Assembly (NCBI RefSeq): GCF_900090305.1
Contig: NZ_LT607751.1
Coordinates: 2,232,001 to 2,296,000 of the forward strand
DNA length: 64,000 bases
Direction of reading: 5' to 3'
Source of the DNA: Micromonospora siamensis
Lineage (GTDB): Bacteria; Actinomycetota; Actinomycetes; Mycobacteriales; Micromonosporaceae
Part shown: positions 1-8,760 of the stretch, one piece after another
Numbering within the stretch: position 1 is the first letter of the stretch
How the letters are laid out: every line of letters starts with the position of its first letter
Notes under the pieces: model-generated
The model's database searches: none
The model's input: the letters and a program-made list of their open reading frames with translations, nothing else
Told to the model about the DNA's origin: nothing
Translations under genes and position numbers: made by a program

Positions 1-3000
1 GAAGGCGTCCGTCTGCACCCAGGCCTGGCGCTGGGGCCTGGACTACGTCGAGGACGTCCACGGCAACGCCATGAGCCTGTGGTGGGGCAAGGAGAAGAAC
101 TACTACGCCCGCGACTTCAACTTCAAGGCGCCGGTGGAGTACGACCGCGGTGGCTACCTGACCCGGATCGACTACGGCCAGCGCAAGGACAGCATCTTCT
201 CGGCCGAGGCGCCGGCCCGCGTCCGCTTCATCACGGCGGAGCGCTGCTTCACCGAGGGCACCCTCACCTGCAGCGAGGAGAACTTCACCGCCAAGGACCC
301 GGGCAAGTACCGGATCTGGTACGACACCCCGGCCGACCTGCGCTGCGGCCCGGGCAGCAACACGGTGAAGTGCTGGAACGCGGGCCCGTCCTTCTTCACC
401 CGCAAGCGGCTCGACATGATCAGCACGTCGGCCCAGCGGCGCACCGACACCACCGCCCGCCAGGTGGTCGACGAGTACCAGCTCAAGCAGTCGTTCCCGG
501 TGCTGCGGACCGGTCCGAACACCGCCCTCTGGCTGGAGTCGATCACCCGCACCGGCTACGGCCGTAACGGCACCACGGACGCGAAGGTCACCCTCAACCC
601 GGTGCGCTTCGAGGCCAACGCCGAGGACATGCCCAACCGGGTCAAGAACGACAACCGGCCCGGCTTCTCCCGCCTGCGCATCGCCCGCGTCATCAACGAG
701 TACGGCGGCGAGACGGTCATCACCTACAAGGCGCCGGTCGGTGACTGCGCCACCGGCACCGGCCTGCCCACCAAGGCCGACACCGCCCAGCTGAGGTCCA
801 ACACCCGGCTCTGCTACCCCTCCTTCTGGCACCCGGACCCGGAGGCCGAGGAGATCGACTGGTTCCACAAGTACGTGGTGGACACCGTCGAGGAGCTCCC
901 CGCGATCGACGGCACGCAGCCCACCGTGACGCACTACGACTACGCCACTCCGGGTTGGAAGCTCGCCGAGCAGGAGTTCACCAAGAAGTCCACCCGGACC
1001 TGGTCGCAGTTCGCCGGCTTCGCGCAGACCACCGTCCTCACCGGCGCCGACGACCCCGCGTTCAACAGCAAGCGCACCAAGGCGGTCACCCGCTACTTCC
1101 GCGGCATGGGCGACACGGTGCCGGTCAACGACATCACCGGTGCCGAGATCGCCAAGGACAAGGAGCCGTTCGCCGGCCGGGTCGCCGAGGAGCTGACCTA
1201 CAGCGAGGCCACCGACGCCGACACCAACTGGCTCACCCGCAGCGTCACCTACCCGGCGGCGCAGCTGCTGGCCAGCCGCACCCGCGACGACGGGCTGAGC
1301 CCGCTGGAGGCGTGGCGGGTCACCGAGCCGCGCACGGTGTCCTGGACGAAGTCCTCGGGCACCGGCGACGACACCCGGACGCTGCGCGCGGTCGAGACCA
1401 AGACGACGTTCGAGTCGACGTACGGGCTGCCGACGTACGTGGAGTCGCTCGGCGACACCGGCAAGACCGGCGACGAGTCCTGCACCTTCAACGAGTACGT
1501 GCACCGGACCGACAAGAACATGATCGGTCTCACGCTGCAGTCTCGTACCAGTCCGACGACCTGCGCCGCGGCCACCTTCGACAACCTGACCACGCTAAGT
1601 GCGGCGAACCGGGTGGCTTACGACAGCCTGGCCTACGGCACCGCCCTGGGTGCCACCACCCGTGGCCTCGCCACCCAGACCTGGTCGCTGAAGGGTGACG
1701 GCTCGGGCTTCCAGCCCGGCGGCACCACCAGCTTCGACGCCGTCGGTCGGGTCACCTCCGCCACCGACCCGGACGGCAAGTCCTCCACGATCACCTACAC
1801 CCCGTCCATCGGCCAGACCTTCACCATCACCGAGCAGAACTCGCTCGGCCACCAGCAGGTCCAGGAGCTTGAACCGGGCCGGGGGACCGCGGTCAAGACC
1901 ACCGACGCCAACAACCGGGTCAGCGAGGGCAGGTACGACCCGCTGGGCCGCCTCGTCGAGGCCTGGGGCGCGGGTCGCACTCCGTCGGCCACGGCAGTGC
2001 CGGACTTCAAGGCGGAGTACGCCACTCCCGTCGGCAAGCCGCCGTACGTCACCACCTTCAGCCGTGGGCACGACAACAAGATCCAGACCTCGGTAACCCT
2101 CTACGACGGCCTGGGCCGGGAGCGGCAGTCCCAGGAGGAGGCCACCGGCGGCGGCCGCCTGATCACCGACACGCTCTACAACAGCTCCGGTGAGGTGTGG
2201 CAGACCAACAACGCCTACTTCGCCGAGGGCGGTCCGGTCGGCACGATCTTCACGCCGCTGGCCGACACGGCGATCCCGAACGCCACCCGCTACACCTATG
2301 ACGGCCTCGGCCGGGTCACCCAGGAGATGCCGGTCCTGCGCGGCGTGGACCAACCGTCCCGGGCCACCAACTACACCTATGGCGCCGACTCCTCCTCGGT
2401 GATCAACCCGGCGGGGGCCTCGTCCTACCGGATGTACAGCGACGCTCTGGGCCGGACCAACCGGCTGGACACCTTCACCAACGCTGGCCGCAGCGAGTTC
2501 ACCACCATGCGCTACCAGTACGACGCGCGTGGTCAGATGGCCCAGGCGACCCACTCCGCCGATCCGACCCACCCGTGGACGTGGACGTACGACCAGCGTG
2601 GTCGAGTGGAGACCGCCACCGACCCGGACAGCGGGACCACCCGGTTCACCTACGACCACCGCGACCGGCAGTTGACGGCCACCAACGCCCGTGGTGTCAC
2701 CGTCTGGAACGGCTACGACCAACTGTCCCGCCCGGTCCAGCAGCGGCTGGGCGGCAGCACCGGGGCGGTGCTCTCCGAGTACACCTACGACACGGCCGCG
2801 GGTGGCAAGGGCCTTCCCGCCACCGCCACCCGGTACACCGACGGCCTGGCGTACACGCAGACGGTCGGCGGCTACACCACCGACTACCAGCCGACGTCGA
2901 CCACGCTCACGCTGCCGCAGTCCATCGCCGACACGTGGGGCCTGCGGACCTCCTACACCTACGACTACACGTATACGGACACCGGCCTCTCCGAGTCGGT

Positions 3001-6000
3001 CAGCCTGCCGTCCGTCGGCAGCCTCCCCTCCGAGAAGATCCTGGTCCGCTACACCAAGGACGGCCTGCCGCTCTCGGTCTCCGGCAAGGACTGGTACGGC
3101 GCGGAGACGGTCTACTCGCCGTACGGGCAGGTGCTGCGATCGACCCTCGGCGCGCAGCCCTACCGGGTGTGGACGATGGCGACCTACGACGACGCGAGCG
3201 GTGCCCTCACCGACCAGCAGGTCTACCGGGAGCAGACCGGCGACAAGTCGCTCGTCGGCGCCAACCTGGTCTCCCACCGCTCCTACTGGTACGACAGCGC
3301 CGGCAACGTCACCTCGATCCGCGAGCGCTCGCTCGGCATTGAGGAGCGGCAGTGCTTCCGGTACGACACGCTCGGCCAGCTGGCCACGGCCTGGACGGCC
3401 AAGGACCAGGCGTCGTGCCAGGCGGATCCGACCGCTACCACCGTGACGGCCGGCACCGACGGCGCGGGCTACTGGCAGGAGTACGAGTACGACCTGCTCG
3501 GCAACCGCAAGAAGCTGGTGGAGAAGGACCTCACCGGCAGCACCGCCAAGGACGCCACCACCACCTACGACTACGGCAAGGCGGACGGCAGCCAGCCGCG
3601 GACTCTGACGAAGGTGACGAAGAACTACGTCACCCCGGCGGGTGCGGCCGTCACCGCGGCTGCCGAGCGGCTCTACGAGTTGACCGGTGAGACGAAGTCC
3701 GTCACGTCCGTTCAGAACGGCGACCAGCAGACGCTCTCCTGGACCTACGACGGTCAGGTCGAGCGCGTCGTCGGACAGGGCGGCAAGGGGAAGACGGCAT
3801 ACGTCGGCCTGGGGAACAAGTGCATCGACCTCAGCGCCGGTACGGCGGTGGCGAGCCAGCCCATCCAGCTGTACTCGTGCAACGGCACGATCGCGCAGAA
3901 GTGGAACTTCACCCCGGCCCCGAACCAGGCCAACGCGAACCTGGGCACCCTGTCGATCGTCGACAACTGGTGCGTCCAGCCGGCGGCCAACACGGCCGGT
4001 TCGGCCTTCCGGATCCAGAAGTGCGACGGCTCAACCGGCCAGATCCTGGAGCGCAACTCCACCGGCCAGCTCAAGCACACGGACTCGGGCCTGTGCCTCG
4101 CGGTCAAGGACGCCAACACCGCCAGCGGCACTCCGCTGGTGCTGGCGGCCTGTGACAGCGCCGCCGCGGCGCAGCAGTGGGAGGCGCAGAACGAGACCCG
4201 CCACATCTACGGGCCCGGTGGCAACCGCCTGCTGACGGTCCAGGGCCGGCAGGCCACGCTGGACCTGGGTGAGTCCCAGGTGGTGGTGCAGAAGGGTGGA
4301 ACGCTGGTCAACAGCCAGCGGACCTACGCCGCTCCTGGTGGTGCCGTCCTCCGCTATTCGCACGGCACCAGCGCTTCGGCCCTGGTCGCCCTCGCGGGTG
4401 ACCACCAGGGCAGCCCTTACGCAGAGATCGGGCTCTATGGCTCGATGCCGGTCCGGATCCGCAAGCAGGACCCGTTCGGCAACCAGCGGGGCGCGGACAA
4501 GCTCGCGAGCAACATGCAGACCAACGCCGGCTTCCTCGGCGCCAACCGCGATGACGCCTCCGGCTACACCCCGCTCGGCGCGCGACTGTACGACCCCGTG
4601 GTCGGGCGATTCATCTCCGCCGACCCGGTGCTGGACCTGACGGACCCACTCCAGTCCAACGGCTACGCCTACGCCCACAACAACCCGGTGACCCTGTCGG
4701 ACCCGTCGGGCCTGTCGGTGTCCCTGAACGCCTCGGAGATGGCGTCGGCGCTGGCCGGTGCGGGACTGTCCGCCGCGCAGGTTGCCCAGGCGCAGTCCAC
4801 CATGGGCCGCTCGCTGACGTCCGTGATCCTGGAGACCGCCTGGTCGATGCTGAAGGACTTCATCGGCATCACCGACGCGATCAACTGCTTCGGCGGTGAC
4901 ATGTGGTCCTGTGGCAGCCTGATCATCGGGGCGATCCCGTGGGCCAAGCTCGGCAAGATCCCGGGCGTGATTAAGGCCGTCAACCGGACGATCGAGGCAA
5001 TCCAGGCGTTCTTCAAGGCGAAGAAGGCGGCGCAGGCGGTCCTAGCGGCCGCTCGTGCCGCGGAGGCGGCGGCGCTCACGGCCAAAAAGCTGGCCATGGA
5101 GCGGGCGAAGAAGGCCGCGCAGGCTGCGGCGAAGAAGGCGGCCGAGAAGGCTAAAAGGACCAGCGACAGGGTCGTCAACCAGACGAAGAAAACGGGCAAC
5201 CCGGTCCACAAACAGGCCCAGGCCAAGGCGAATCCGAGGGGCTCGTCGGCTGCCTCCTCGGGGGGCGGCAAGGGTTCTGGCGGTGGCGGCAAGGGAAACT
5301 CCAAGCCGGGTGGCGCCTCCGGTGGCACGGCTCGGGGCAAGGGTGGCTCCAGCGCCAGCGGCAACGCCGGCAAGGCGAGTGGTGAATCCTGCCCCATCAG
5401 TAACAGCTTCGTTCCCGGCACCAAGGTTCTGATGGCGGACGGTTCCACCAAGTCGATCGAGGATGTGAAGCCGGGCGACAAGGTCCTGGTTACCGATCCC
5501 GAGACGGGACGCACCAAGGCGGAGAAGGTTTCTGCGGCGATCAAGGGTGACGGCGTCAAGCATCTGGTGAAGGTCACTGTCGACACCGATGGTGAGCAGG
5601 GTGCACGGACGGCTTCGGTCACCGCGACCGATGGTCATCCGTTCTGGGTGCCGGAGTTGAACGCGTGGGTCGATGCCACCGATCTGCGGGCCGGGGAATG
5701 GCTGCGAACCAGCGCCGGGACGTTCGTCCAGGTCGCGGCGATCGAGCGATGGACCACGCCGCGAGCGACTGTGCACAACTTGACGGTCGCGAACATCCAC
5801 ACGTACTACGTGTTGGCTGGCTCGGCGCCGCTGCTGGTGCACAACTGCGGCGTGGTCGACGCAGTCGAGGCGGAGGCGGAAGCCGTCGCCGACAAGACGA
5901 AGTCCCAGCGTCCGAATGTGATCGAAGCCCTCCAAGTCCCCGGCCACGATCCCATCGTTGCCCACAGCGACGGCGGGGCAGGTAACCGACGGGTGCACCC

Positions 6001-6238
6001 TGACGTGCAGGCTGTCCTAGACTCGATCCCGGCTGCTAACCGCGGCAACAATCACGGAGGCTGTGGTCTCGTGCAGTGCCTTACAGAAGCACTGGACTCC
6101 GGACTCGATCCAACCGGTGCCACGGCCGCCGCAACGCTGGGACGGGCGAGGACGAATGCGAACTTCAAGGTGCTGATCGGACCATGCCCGAGCTGTCAGG
6201 TACTGGTTCGGCACTTCGAGATCGATTTCAAAAAGTAG
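1..6238 (+). CDS. RHS/YD-repeat polymorphic toxin with ricin-type lectin, HINT and YwqJ-like deaminase tip (5' partial)
   Basis: The frame is open to the window edge (first full codon at 2), so the N-terminus lies upstream; the ATG at 71 is internal. Residues are counted from that ATG. YD repeats (for example YTYDGLGRV, YTYDYTYTD) fill about 540-1200. A ricin-B-type beta-trefoil with QKW and QQW motifs occupies about 1243-1373. The RHS core end (YDPVVGRFISADP) is near 1506. A lysine/alanine-rich stretch and a glycine-rich linker precede a HINT domain at about 1778-1925 (SFVPGTKVLMADG to LLVHNC). The last 130 residues fit YwqJ-like deaminases: HPDVQAVLDSIP, NNHGGCGLVQC and PCPSC. Such proteins are exported or cell-surface antibacterial toxins in which HINT is thought to release the tip. 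The residue after HGGC that is normally part of a C-x-E motif is leucine here. The tip and the next gene look less GC-rich than the core, as expected for exchangeable modules. Confident for RHS and HINT, fairly confident for the toxin family. Confidence 0.93.
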   Translation, partial: KASVCTQAWRWGLDYVEDVHGNAMSLWWGKEKNYYARDFNFKAPVEYDRGGYLTRIDYGQRKDSIFSAEAPARVRFITAERCFTEGTLTCSEENFTAKDPGKYRIWYDTPADLRCGPGSNTVKCWNAGPSFFTRKRLDMISTSAQRRTDTTARQVVDEYQLKQSFPVLRTGPNTALWLESITRTGYGRNGTTDAKVTLNPVRFEANAEDMPNRVKNDNRPGFSRLRIARVINEYGGETVITYKAPVGDCATGTGLPTKADTAQLRSNTRLCYPSFWHPDPEAEEIDWFHKYVVDTVEELPAIDGTQPTVTHYDYATPGWKLAEQEFTKKSTRTWSQFAGFAQTTVLTGADDPAFNSKRTKAVTRYFRGMGDTVPVNDITGAEIAKDKEPFAGRVAEELTYSEATDADTNWLTRSVTYPAAQLLASRTRDDGLSPLEAWRVTEPRTVSWTKSSGTGDDTRTLRAVETKTTFESTYGLPTYVESLGDTGKTGDESCTFNEYVHRTDKNMIGLTLQSRTSPTTCAAATFDNLTTLSAANRVAYDSLAYGTALGATTRGLATQTWSLKGDGSGFQPGGTTSFDAVGRVTSATDPDGKSSTITYTPSIGQTFTITEQNSLGHQQVQELEPGRGTAVKTTDANNRVSEGRYDPLGRLVEAWGAGRTPSATAVPDFKAEYATPVGKPPYVTTFSRGHDNKIQTSVTLYDGLGRERQSQEEATGGGRLITDTLYNSSGEVWQTNNAYFAEGGPVGTIFTPLADTAIPNATRYTYDGLGRVTQEMPVLRGVDQPSRATNYTYGADSSSVINPAGASSYRMYSDALGRTNRLDTFTNAGRSEFTTMRYQYDARGQMAQATHSADPTHPWTWTYDQRGRVETATDPDSGTTRFTYDHRDRQLTATNARGVTVWNGYDQLSRPVQQRLGGSTGAVLSEYTYDTAAGGKGLPATATRYTDGLAYTQTVGGYTTDYQPTSTTLTLPQSIADTWGLRTSYTYDYTYTDTGLSESVSLPSVGSLPSEKILVRYTKDGLPLSVSGKDWYGAETVYSPYGQVLRSTLGAQPYRVWTMATYDDASGALTDQQVYREQTGDKSLVGANLVSHRSYWYDSAGNVTSIRERSLGIEERQCFRYDTLGQLATAWTAKDQASCQADPTATTVTAGTDGAGYWQEYEYDLLGNRKKLVEKDLTGSTAKDATTTYDYGKADGSQPRTLTKVTKNYVTPAGAAVTAAAERLYELTGETKSVTSVQNGDQQTLSWTYDGQVERVVGQGGKGKTAYVGLGNKCIDLSAGTAVASQPIQLYSCNGTIAQKWNFTPAPNQANANLGTLSIVDNWCVQPAANTAGSAFRIQKCDGSTGQILERNSTGQLKHTDSGLCLAVKDANTASGTPLVLAACDSAAAAQQWEAQNETRHIYGPGGNRLLTVQGRQATLDLGESQVVVQKGGTLVNSQRTYAAPGGAVLRYSHGTSASALVALAGDHQGSPYAEIGLYGSMPVRIRKQDPFGNQRGADKLASNMQTNAGFLGANRDDASGYTPLGARLYDPVVGRFISADPVLDLTDPLQSNGYAYAHNNPVTLSDPSGLSVSLNASEMASALAGAGLSAAQVAQAQSTMGRSLTSVILETAWSMLKDFIGITDAINCFGGDMWSCGSLIIGAIPWAKLGKIPGVIKAVNRTIEAIQAFFKAKKAAQAVLAAARAAEAAALTAKKLAMERAKKAAQAAAKKAAEKAKRTSDRVVNQTKKTGNPVHKQAQAKANPRGSSAASSGGGKGSGGGGKGNSKPGGASGGTARGKGGSSASGNAGKASGESCPISNSFVPGTKVLMADGSTKSIEDVKPGDKVLVTDPETGRTKAEKVSAAIKGDGVKHLVKVTVDTDGEQGARTASVTATDGHPFWVPELNAWVDATDLRAGEWLRTSAGTFVQVAAIERWTTPRATVHNLTVANIHTYYVLAGSAPLLVHNCGVVDAVEAEAEAVADKTKSQRPNVIEALQVPGHDPIVAHSDGGAGNRRVHPDVQAVLDSIPAANRGNNHGGCGLVQCLTEALDSGLDPTGATAAATLGRARTNANFKVLIGPCPSCQVLVRHFEIDFKK

Positions 6239-6691
6239 ATGTCCCGTTTCTCTCCAGAGGTGGAGGCCGTCCTTCGGCAGGCCGGCTGGTTCCCGCAGCG
6301 CCGAATCGACCTCGGCGCGTGGCAAATCAGCATGCGGGAATTCAGCTGGCATGCCGCGGCGACGCGATTCCTTCAGGAGTTTGGTGGGATCAGGGTGGAA
6401 GTCAGCGGTCCTGGGGTCAGCTGCGCGCGTGTGCCGTTTGAGTTCGACCCGGAGCTCGCAGTGGGGGAGGAGGAGCGGTTCGCCGAGTTCTCTGAGGTAT
6501 TCGGCCGGCGCTTTTTTCCTGTGGGGGAACTGGGTCAGGGGGAGTTCTTCCTCGCCATCGATGATGAGGCCGTCCTGTACTACCTCTCCGCTCGGCTGTT
6601 TCGCTTAGGACAGGTGGATTCGGCGTTGGCGTGCTTGGCCTCGGGCGTGGCAGCCGAACGACTCGATCCGCCTGCGGCAAACGGCGCCTGA
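6239..6691 (+). CDS. SUKH-3 family immunity protein
   Basis: The 150-residue product has the SUKH-3 pattern: an N-terminal helix followed by LRQAGWFPQRRID, then FLQEFGGIRV and an acidic middle containing FFPVGELGQGEFFLAID, where the family normally has a G-E-x-F segment. SUKH proteins are cytoplasmic immunity factors that bind and neutralise the toxin encoded by the preceding gene. The ATG follows the toxin TAG with no intervening base, so translation is almost certainly coupled; no good ribosome binding site is seen. The position directly after a deaminase-tipped RHS gene fits the known pairing of YwqJ-type toxins with SUKH proteins. Base composition is somewhat less GC-biased than in the surrounding genes. 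Confidence 0.88.
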   Translation: MSRFSPEVEAVLRQAGWFPQRRIDLGAWQISMREFSWHAAATRFLQEFGGIRVEVSGPGVSCARVPFEFDPELAVGEEERFAEFSEVFGRRFFPVGELGQGEFFLAIDDEAVLYYLSARLFRLGQVDSALACLASGVAAERLDPPAANGA

Positions 6692-6700
6692 TCGGTCCGC

Positions 6701-6734
6701 GCCCCCCGTGGTGGCTTTTGCTACTGCGGGGGGC
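6701..6734. terminator. Bidirectional hairpin terminator
   Basis: GCCCCCCG at 6701-6708 pairs perfectly with CGGGGGGC at 6727-6734. The stem continues inward through G-U pairs to a TTTT loop, giving about 15 pairs. It lies between the convergent SUKH-3 gene and the small minus-strand gene and covers the latter's stop codon, so it can end transcription from both sides. Confidence 0.7.
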
Positions 6735-6999
6735 CTACCCGTACTGGGCGCGTCCAGCCGATGAACCGGGTAAAGAACTCCGCCGGATCCACCTCGTCGG
6801 GCCGTAGCCGCAACCGGTCCGCCACCGCCTCGTGCAGCAGCCCGCACAGATACACCGCCAACCCCACCCGGTCCCCGGCGTACTCCGCCCGCAGCCCGAG
6901 CTTCGCCGGCTGGCACGGCCACGGCGCGCCGCACGCCCGGCACAGCCAGACCGGCCGCGCGGCGACGTGCCGCCGCAGCTCGGCCCGGGACACGCTCAC
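6721..6999 (-). CDS. Conserved small actinobacterial protein of unknown function
   Basis: The 92-residue protein begins MSVSRAELRRHVAARP and carries a CRACGAPWPC motif at about 19-29, which could form a small metal site with C20, C23 and C29, then a predicted helical C-terminal half. I recognise the type as a short protein common beside Xre/DUF397 loci in Micromonosporaceae but know no function. Its start overlaps the end of the upstream gene by ATGA (6996-6999), so the two form a minus-strand operon divergent from the Xre gene. The stop codon lies inside the hairpin at 6701-6734. Confidence 0.72.
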   Translation of the reverse strand: MSVSRAELRRHVAARPVWLCRACGAPWPCQPAKLGLRAEYAGDRVGLAVYLCGLLHEAVADRLRLRPDEVDPAEFFTRFIGWTRPVRVGPPQ

Positions 7000-7247
7000 C
7001 GCGGCTCACCCGCCGCGCCCCGTCGCAGCGCCGCGACCCGCACCAGCGCTCTGCGGGTACGCCCACCGCCCGCCTCGGCGCCGTCGGGTCGCAGCTCAAC
7101 GCCGGTCAGCTCCACCCACTCGATCCGGGGATGGTCCAGCCCGACCGGCTCCTCGGTGAGCCGCAGCCGCAGCGGCCCGGCGCCGTAGCAGTAGTCCGCC
7201 TCGGGCACGGTCACCACCTCCCCGAGATGCGGAAAACGGTGGTCCAT
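6996..7247 (-). CDS. Conserved small protein upstream of the CRACG protein
   Basis: About 83 residues from the ATG at 7247 (MDHRFPHLGEVVTVPEADYC). I chose this start over the longer frame opening at 7277 because GGGGAG sits 8 bases upstream. The product contains alternating strand-like segments (LRLRLTEEPVGL, RIEWVELTGVELR) and a basic C-terminus. No family is recognised with certainty. It is the first gene of a two-gene operon with the next one (4-base overlap) and diverges from the Xre regulator, suggesting a shared control region at 7248-7400. Confidence 0.65.
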   Translation of the reverse strand: MDHRFPHLGEVVTVPEADYCYGAGPLRLRLTEEPVGLDHPRIEWVELTGVELRPDGAEAGGGRTRRALVRVAALRRGAAGEPR

Positions 7248-7400
7248 CGGCTTGCTCCCCTCGCCGCTCCTGGTCACACTCTGCTGTGGACGTGACTACG
7301 GTCGGAAGGTGCCGCGGGCCCTCACTGCCGCCTGTGCCGGTGGGATGCGACCCCGTGGCGCGGCTGTGGTGACCGGCGGGTGGGCTGTGGTGGAGGTGTG

Positions 7401-8207
7401 ATGGGCGGTGCGGCGATGTCGACGCTGGAGTTCCTGGGCGCGGAGCTGCGCCGGGCGCGCAAGGAGGCCGGGCTGAGCCAGGAGGAGTTGGCCCAGCGGA
7501 TCAGCTACTCCTCGTCGCTGGTGGGGATGGTGGAGATCGGCCACCGCACCCCGTCGCAGGACTTCATCGCCCGGGCCGACGCCGCCCTGACTGCTGGCGG
7601 TCTCTTCGAGCGGCTGCTCGCCCTGGTCCGCGCCGACGCTGCGCCACCCTGGTTCAGGGAGTGGATCAGCGTGGAACGGGAAGCCACCCTTATCCGCTGG
7701 TTCGAGCCGTCACTGTTCCCCGGCCTGTTGCAGACCGAGGCATATGCCCGGGCGGTGCTGCGCGGCGGGCGGATGCTGCGGGAGACCGAGGTGGAGCAGC
7801 GGATCACCTCGCGGATGGAGCGCCAGGCGGTGTTGCGCCGGGAGACACCGCCCGAGTTCGTGGCGGTGATCGACGAGGCGGTGCTACGCCGGGCGGTGGG
7901 GGAGCCGGCGGTGATGGTGGAGCAGTTCGAGCACCTGCTCCGACTTACCGAGCAGCCGCACGTCACGCTGCACGTGGTCCCCGCCGACGCCGGCATGCAC
8001 GCCGGCTTGGCTGGCGCGTTCATCCTGGCTCGCACCCCCGAGGGCGGCGAGGTGGCCCACCTGGATACACCGTTGAGAGCGCACGTCACGGACCGGCCGG
8101 ACGACGTTGATAGCCTTCAACACAGGTGGGAGAGCCTGCGGGGCGAGGCGTTGCCCCGCCGGGCCTCCCGGGAGCTGATCCGGGAGTTGGCGAAGTCATG
8201 GACCTGA
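7401..8207 (+). CDS. Xre-family regulator with DUF5753 domain
   Basis: The N-terminal helix-turn-helix (about residues 8-65) reads [20 protein letters not shown] and then [16 protein letters not shown], a typical Xre/Cro DNA-binding fold. The remaining 200 residues fit DUF5753: [35 protein letters not shown], and the conserved [19 protein letters not shown]. This architecture is that of WhiJ-like regulators of Streptomyces, which pair with DUF397 proteins. The ATG at 7401 was chosen because GGAGG lies at 7392-7396; the ATG at 7416 is an alternative. The stop overlaps the DUF397 gene by 10 bases. TACGGT at 7297-7302 is a possible -10 element, which would give a leader of about 90 bases. Confidence 0.9.
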   Translation: MGGAAMSTLEFLGAELRRARKEAGLSQEELAQRISYSSSLVGMVEIGHRTPSQDFIARADAALTAGGLFERLLALVRADAAPPWFREWISVEREATLIRWFEPSLFPGLLQTEAYARAVLRGGRMLRETEVEQRITSRMERQAVLRRETPPEFVAVIDEAVLRRAVGEPAVMVEQFEHLLRLTEQPHVTLHVVPADAGMHAGLAGAFILARTPEGGEVAHLDTPLRAHVTDRPDDVDSLQHRWESLRGEALPRRASRELIRELAKSWT

Positions 8208-8404
8208 CCGGCGCGGTCTGGCGCAAGTCAACCCGCAGCGACAACGGCGGTGCCACCTGCGTCGAGGTGGCCACCAACCTGCCCGGCGTGGTCGGCGTAC
8301 GAGACAGCAAGGACCGCCGCGGCCCGGCGCTCACCTTCCCGCCCGGCGCCTGGACGGCCTTCGCCCACGCCGCCGCCACCGGCCGCCTCGCCGGACCCCA
8401 CTGA
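8198..8404 (+). CDS. DUF397 domain protein
   Basis: A 68-residue protein with the DUF397 signature: [17 protein letters not shown], a central [14 protein letters not shown], and a terminal [11 protein letters not shown]397 proteins are usually encoded next to Xre/DUF5753 regulators and are thought to modulate them; the best-known example is the whiJ locus of Streptomyces. The ATG lies 10 bases inside the end of the regulator gene, so the two are translationally coupled. Confidence 0.92.
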   Translation: MDLTGAVWRKSTRSDNGGATCVEVATNLPGVVGVRDSKDRRGPALTFPPGAWTAFAHAAATGRLAGPH

Positions 8405-8429
8405 CCCGGAACCACTGGCCGCCTCTGTT

Positions 8430-8615
8430 ATGGACACCGAGTCTGAGTGGGCGACGTCCGGGCATGTGCCGGCAGCTGAGTTGGCGCGGCGGCAGGGCGT
8501 CGGACCGGTCGACTCGGTCGGTGACCTGAGCTGCCCACATCTCATCGAGTCGGACGAGGAACTTGATGAGTTCCTGGCAGACCTGTGTTCGTCCAGGCAT
8601 CCGGAAGCCGCGTGA
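8430..8615 (+). CDS. Small acidic protein, antitoxin-like C-terminus
   Basis: From the ATG at 8430 the frame encodes 61 residues. The end, GPVDSVGDLSCPHLIESDEE followed by LDEFLADL, resembles the acidic tail of short actinobacterial antitoxin-like proteins that read PxESVDDL then FESDEEL. No toxin partner follows: the next gene is map on the other strand. The gap to the DUF397 stop is only 25 bases, so it may be the third gene of that operon. No strong ribosome binding site is visible. Call is tentative. Confidence 0.5.
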   Translation: MDTESEWATSGHVPAAELARRQGVGPVDSVGDLSCPHLIESDEELDEFLADLCSSRHPEAA

Positions 8616-8679
8616 GTCCCGTTTGTCCTGAACGCCGACATGGCGGCCCCGGCCGCCGAGCGCGCAGGATGTCGCGGAC

Positions 8680-8720
8680 CTTGGACACTTTCCGTTCACC
8701 ACGAACCGAAAGTGTCCAAG
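8680..8720. repeat. Long hairpin (18-base arms) between convergent genes
   Basis: CTTGGACACTTTC at 8680-8692 is repeated in perfect inversion at 8708-8720. The arms continue inward as GTTC/GAAC with one C-C mismatch, leaving a 5-base loop. It stands between the plus-strand small gene ending at 8615 and map ending at 8761, so it can act as a terminator for both. Its extreme symmetry and low similarity to its surroundings suggest a dispersed genomic repeat; that cannot be checked here. Confidence 0.8.
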
Positions 8721-8760
8721 ATCCGGAGCCGGCCGCCACCGGGCGGCCCAACCGAGGCGG

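Noticed and set aside
1595..3277. A 560-codon minus-strand frame opposite the RHS repeats
   Set aside because: Valine/glycine/arginine-rich shadow produced by codon bias; no ribosome binding site or recognisable domain.
5390..5852. A splicing intein
   Set aside because: HINT features are present but it is followed by a toxin tip and preceded by an RHS shell, the PT-HINT arrangement; splicing is not expected.
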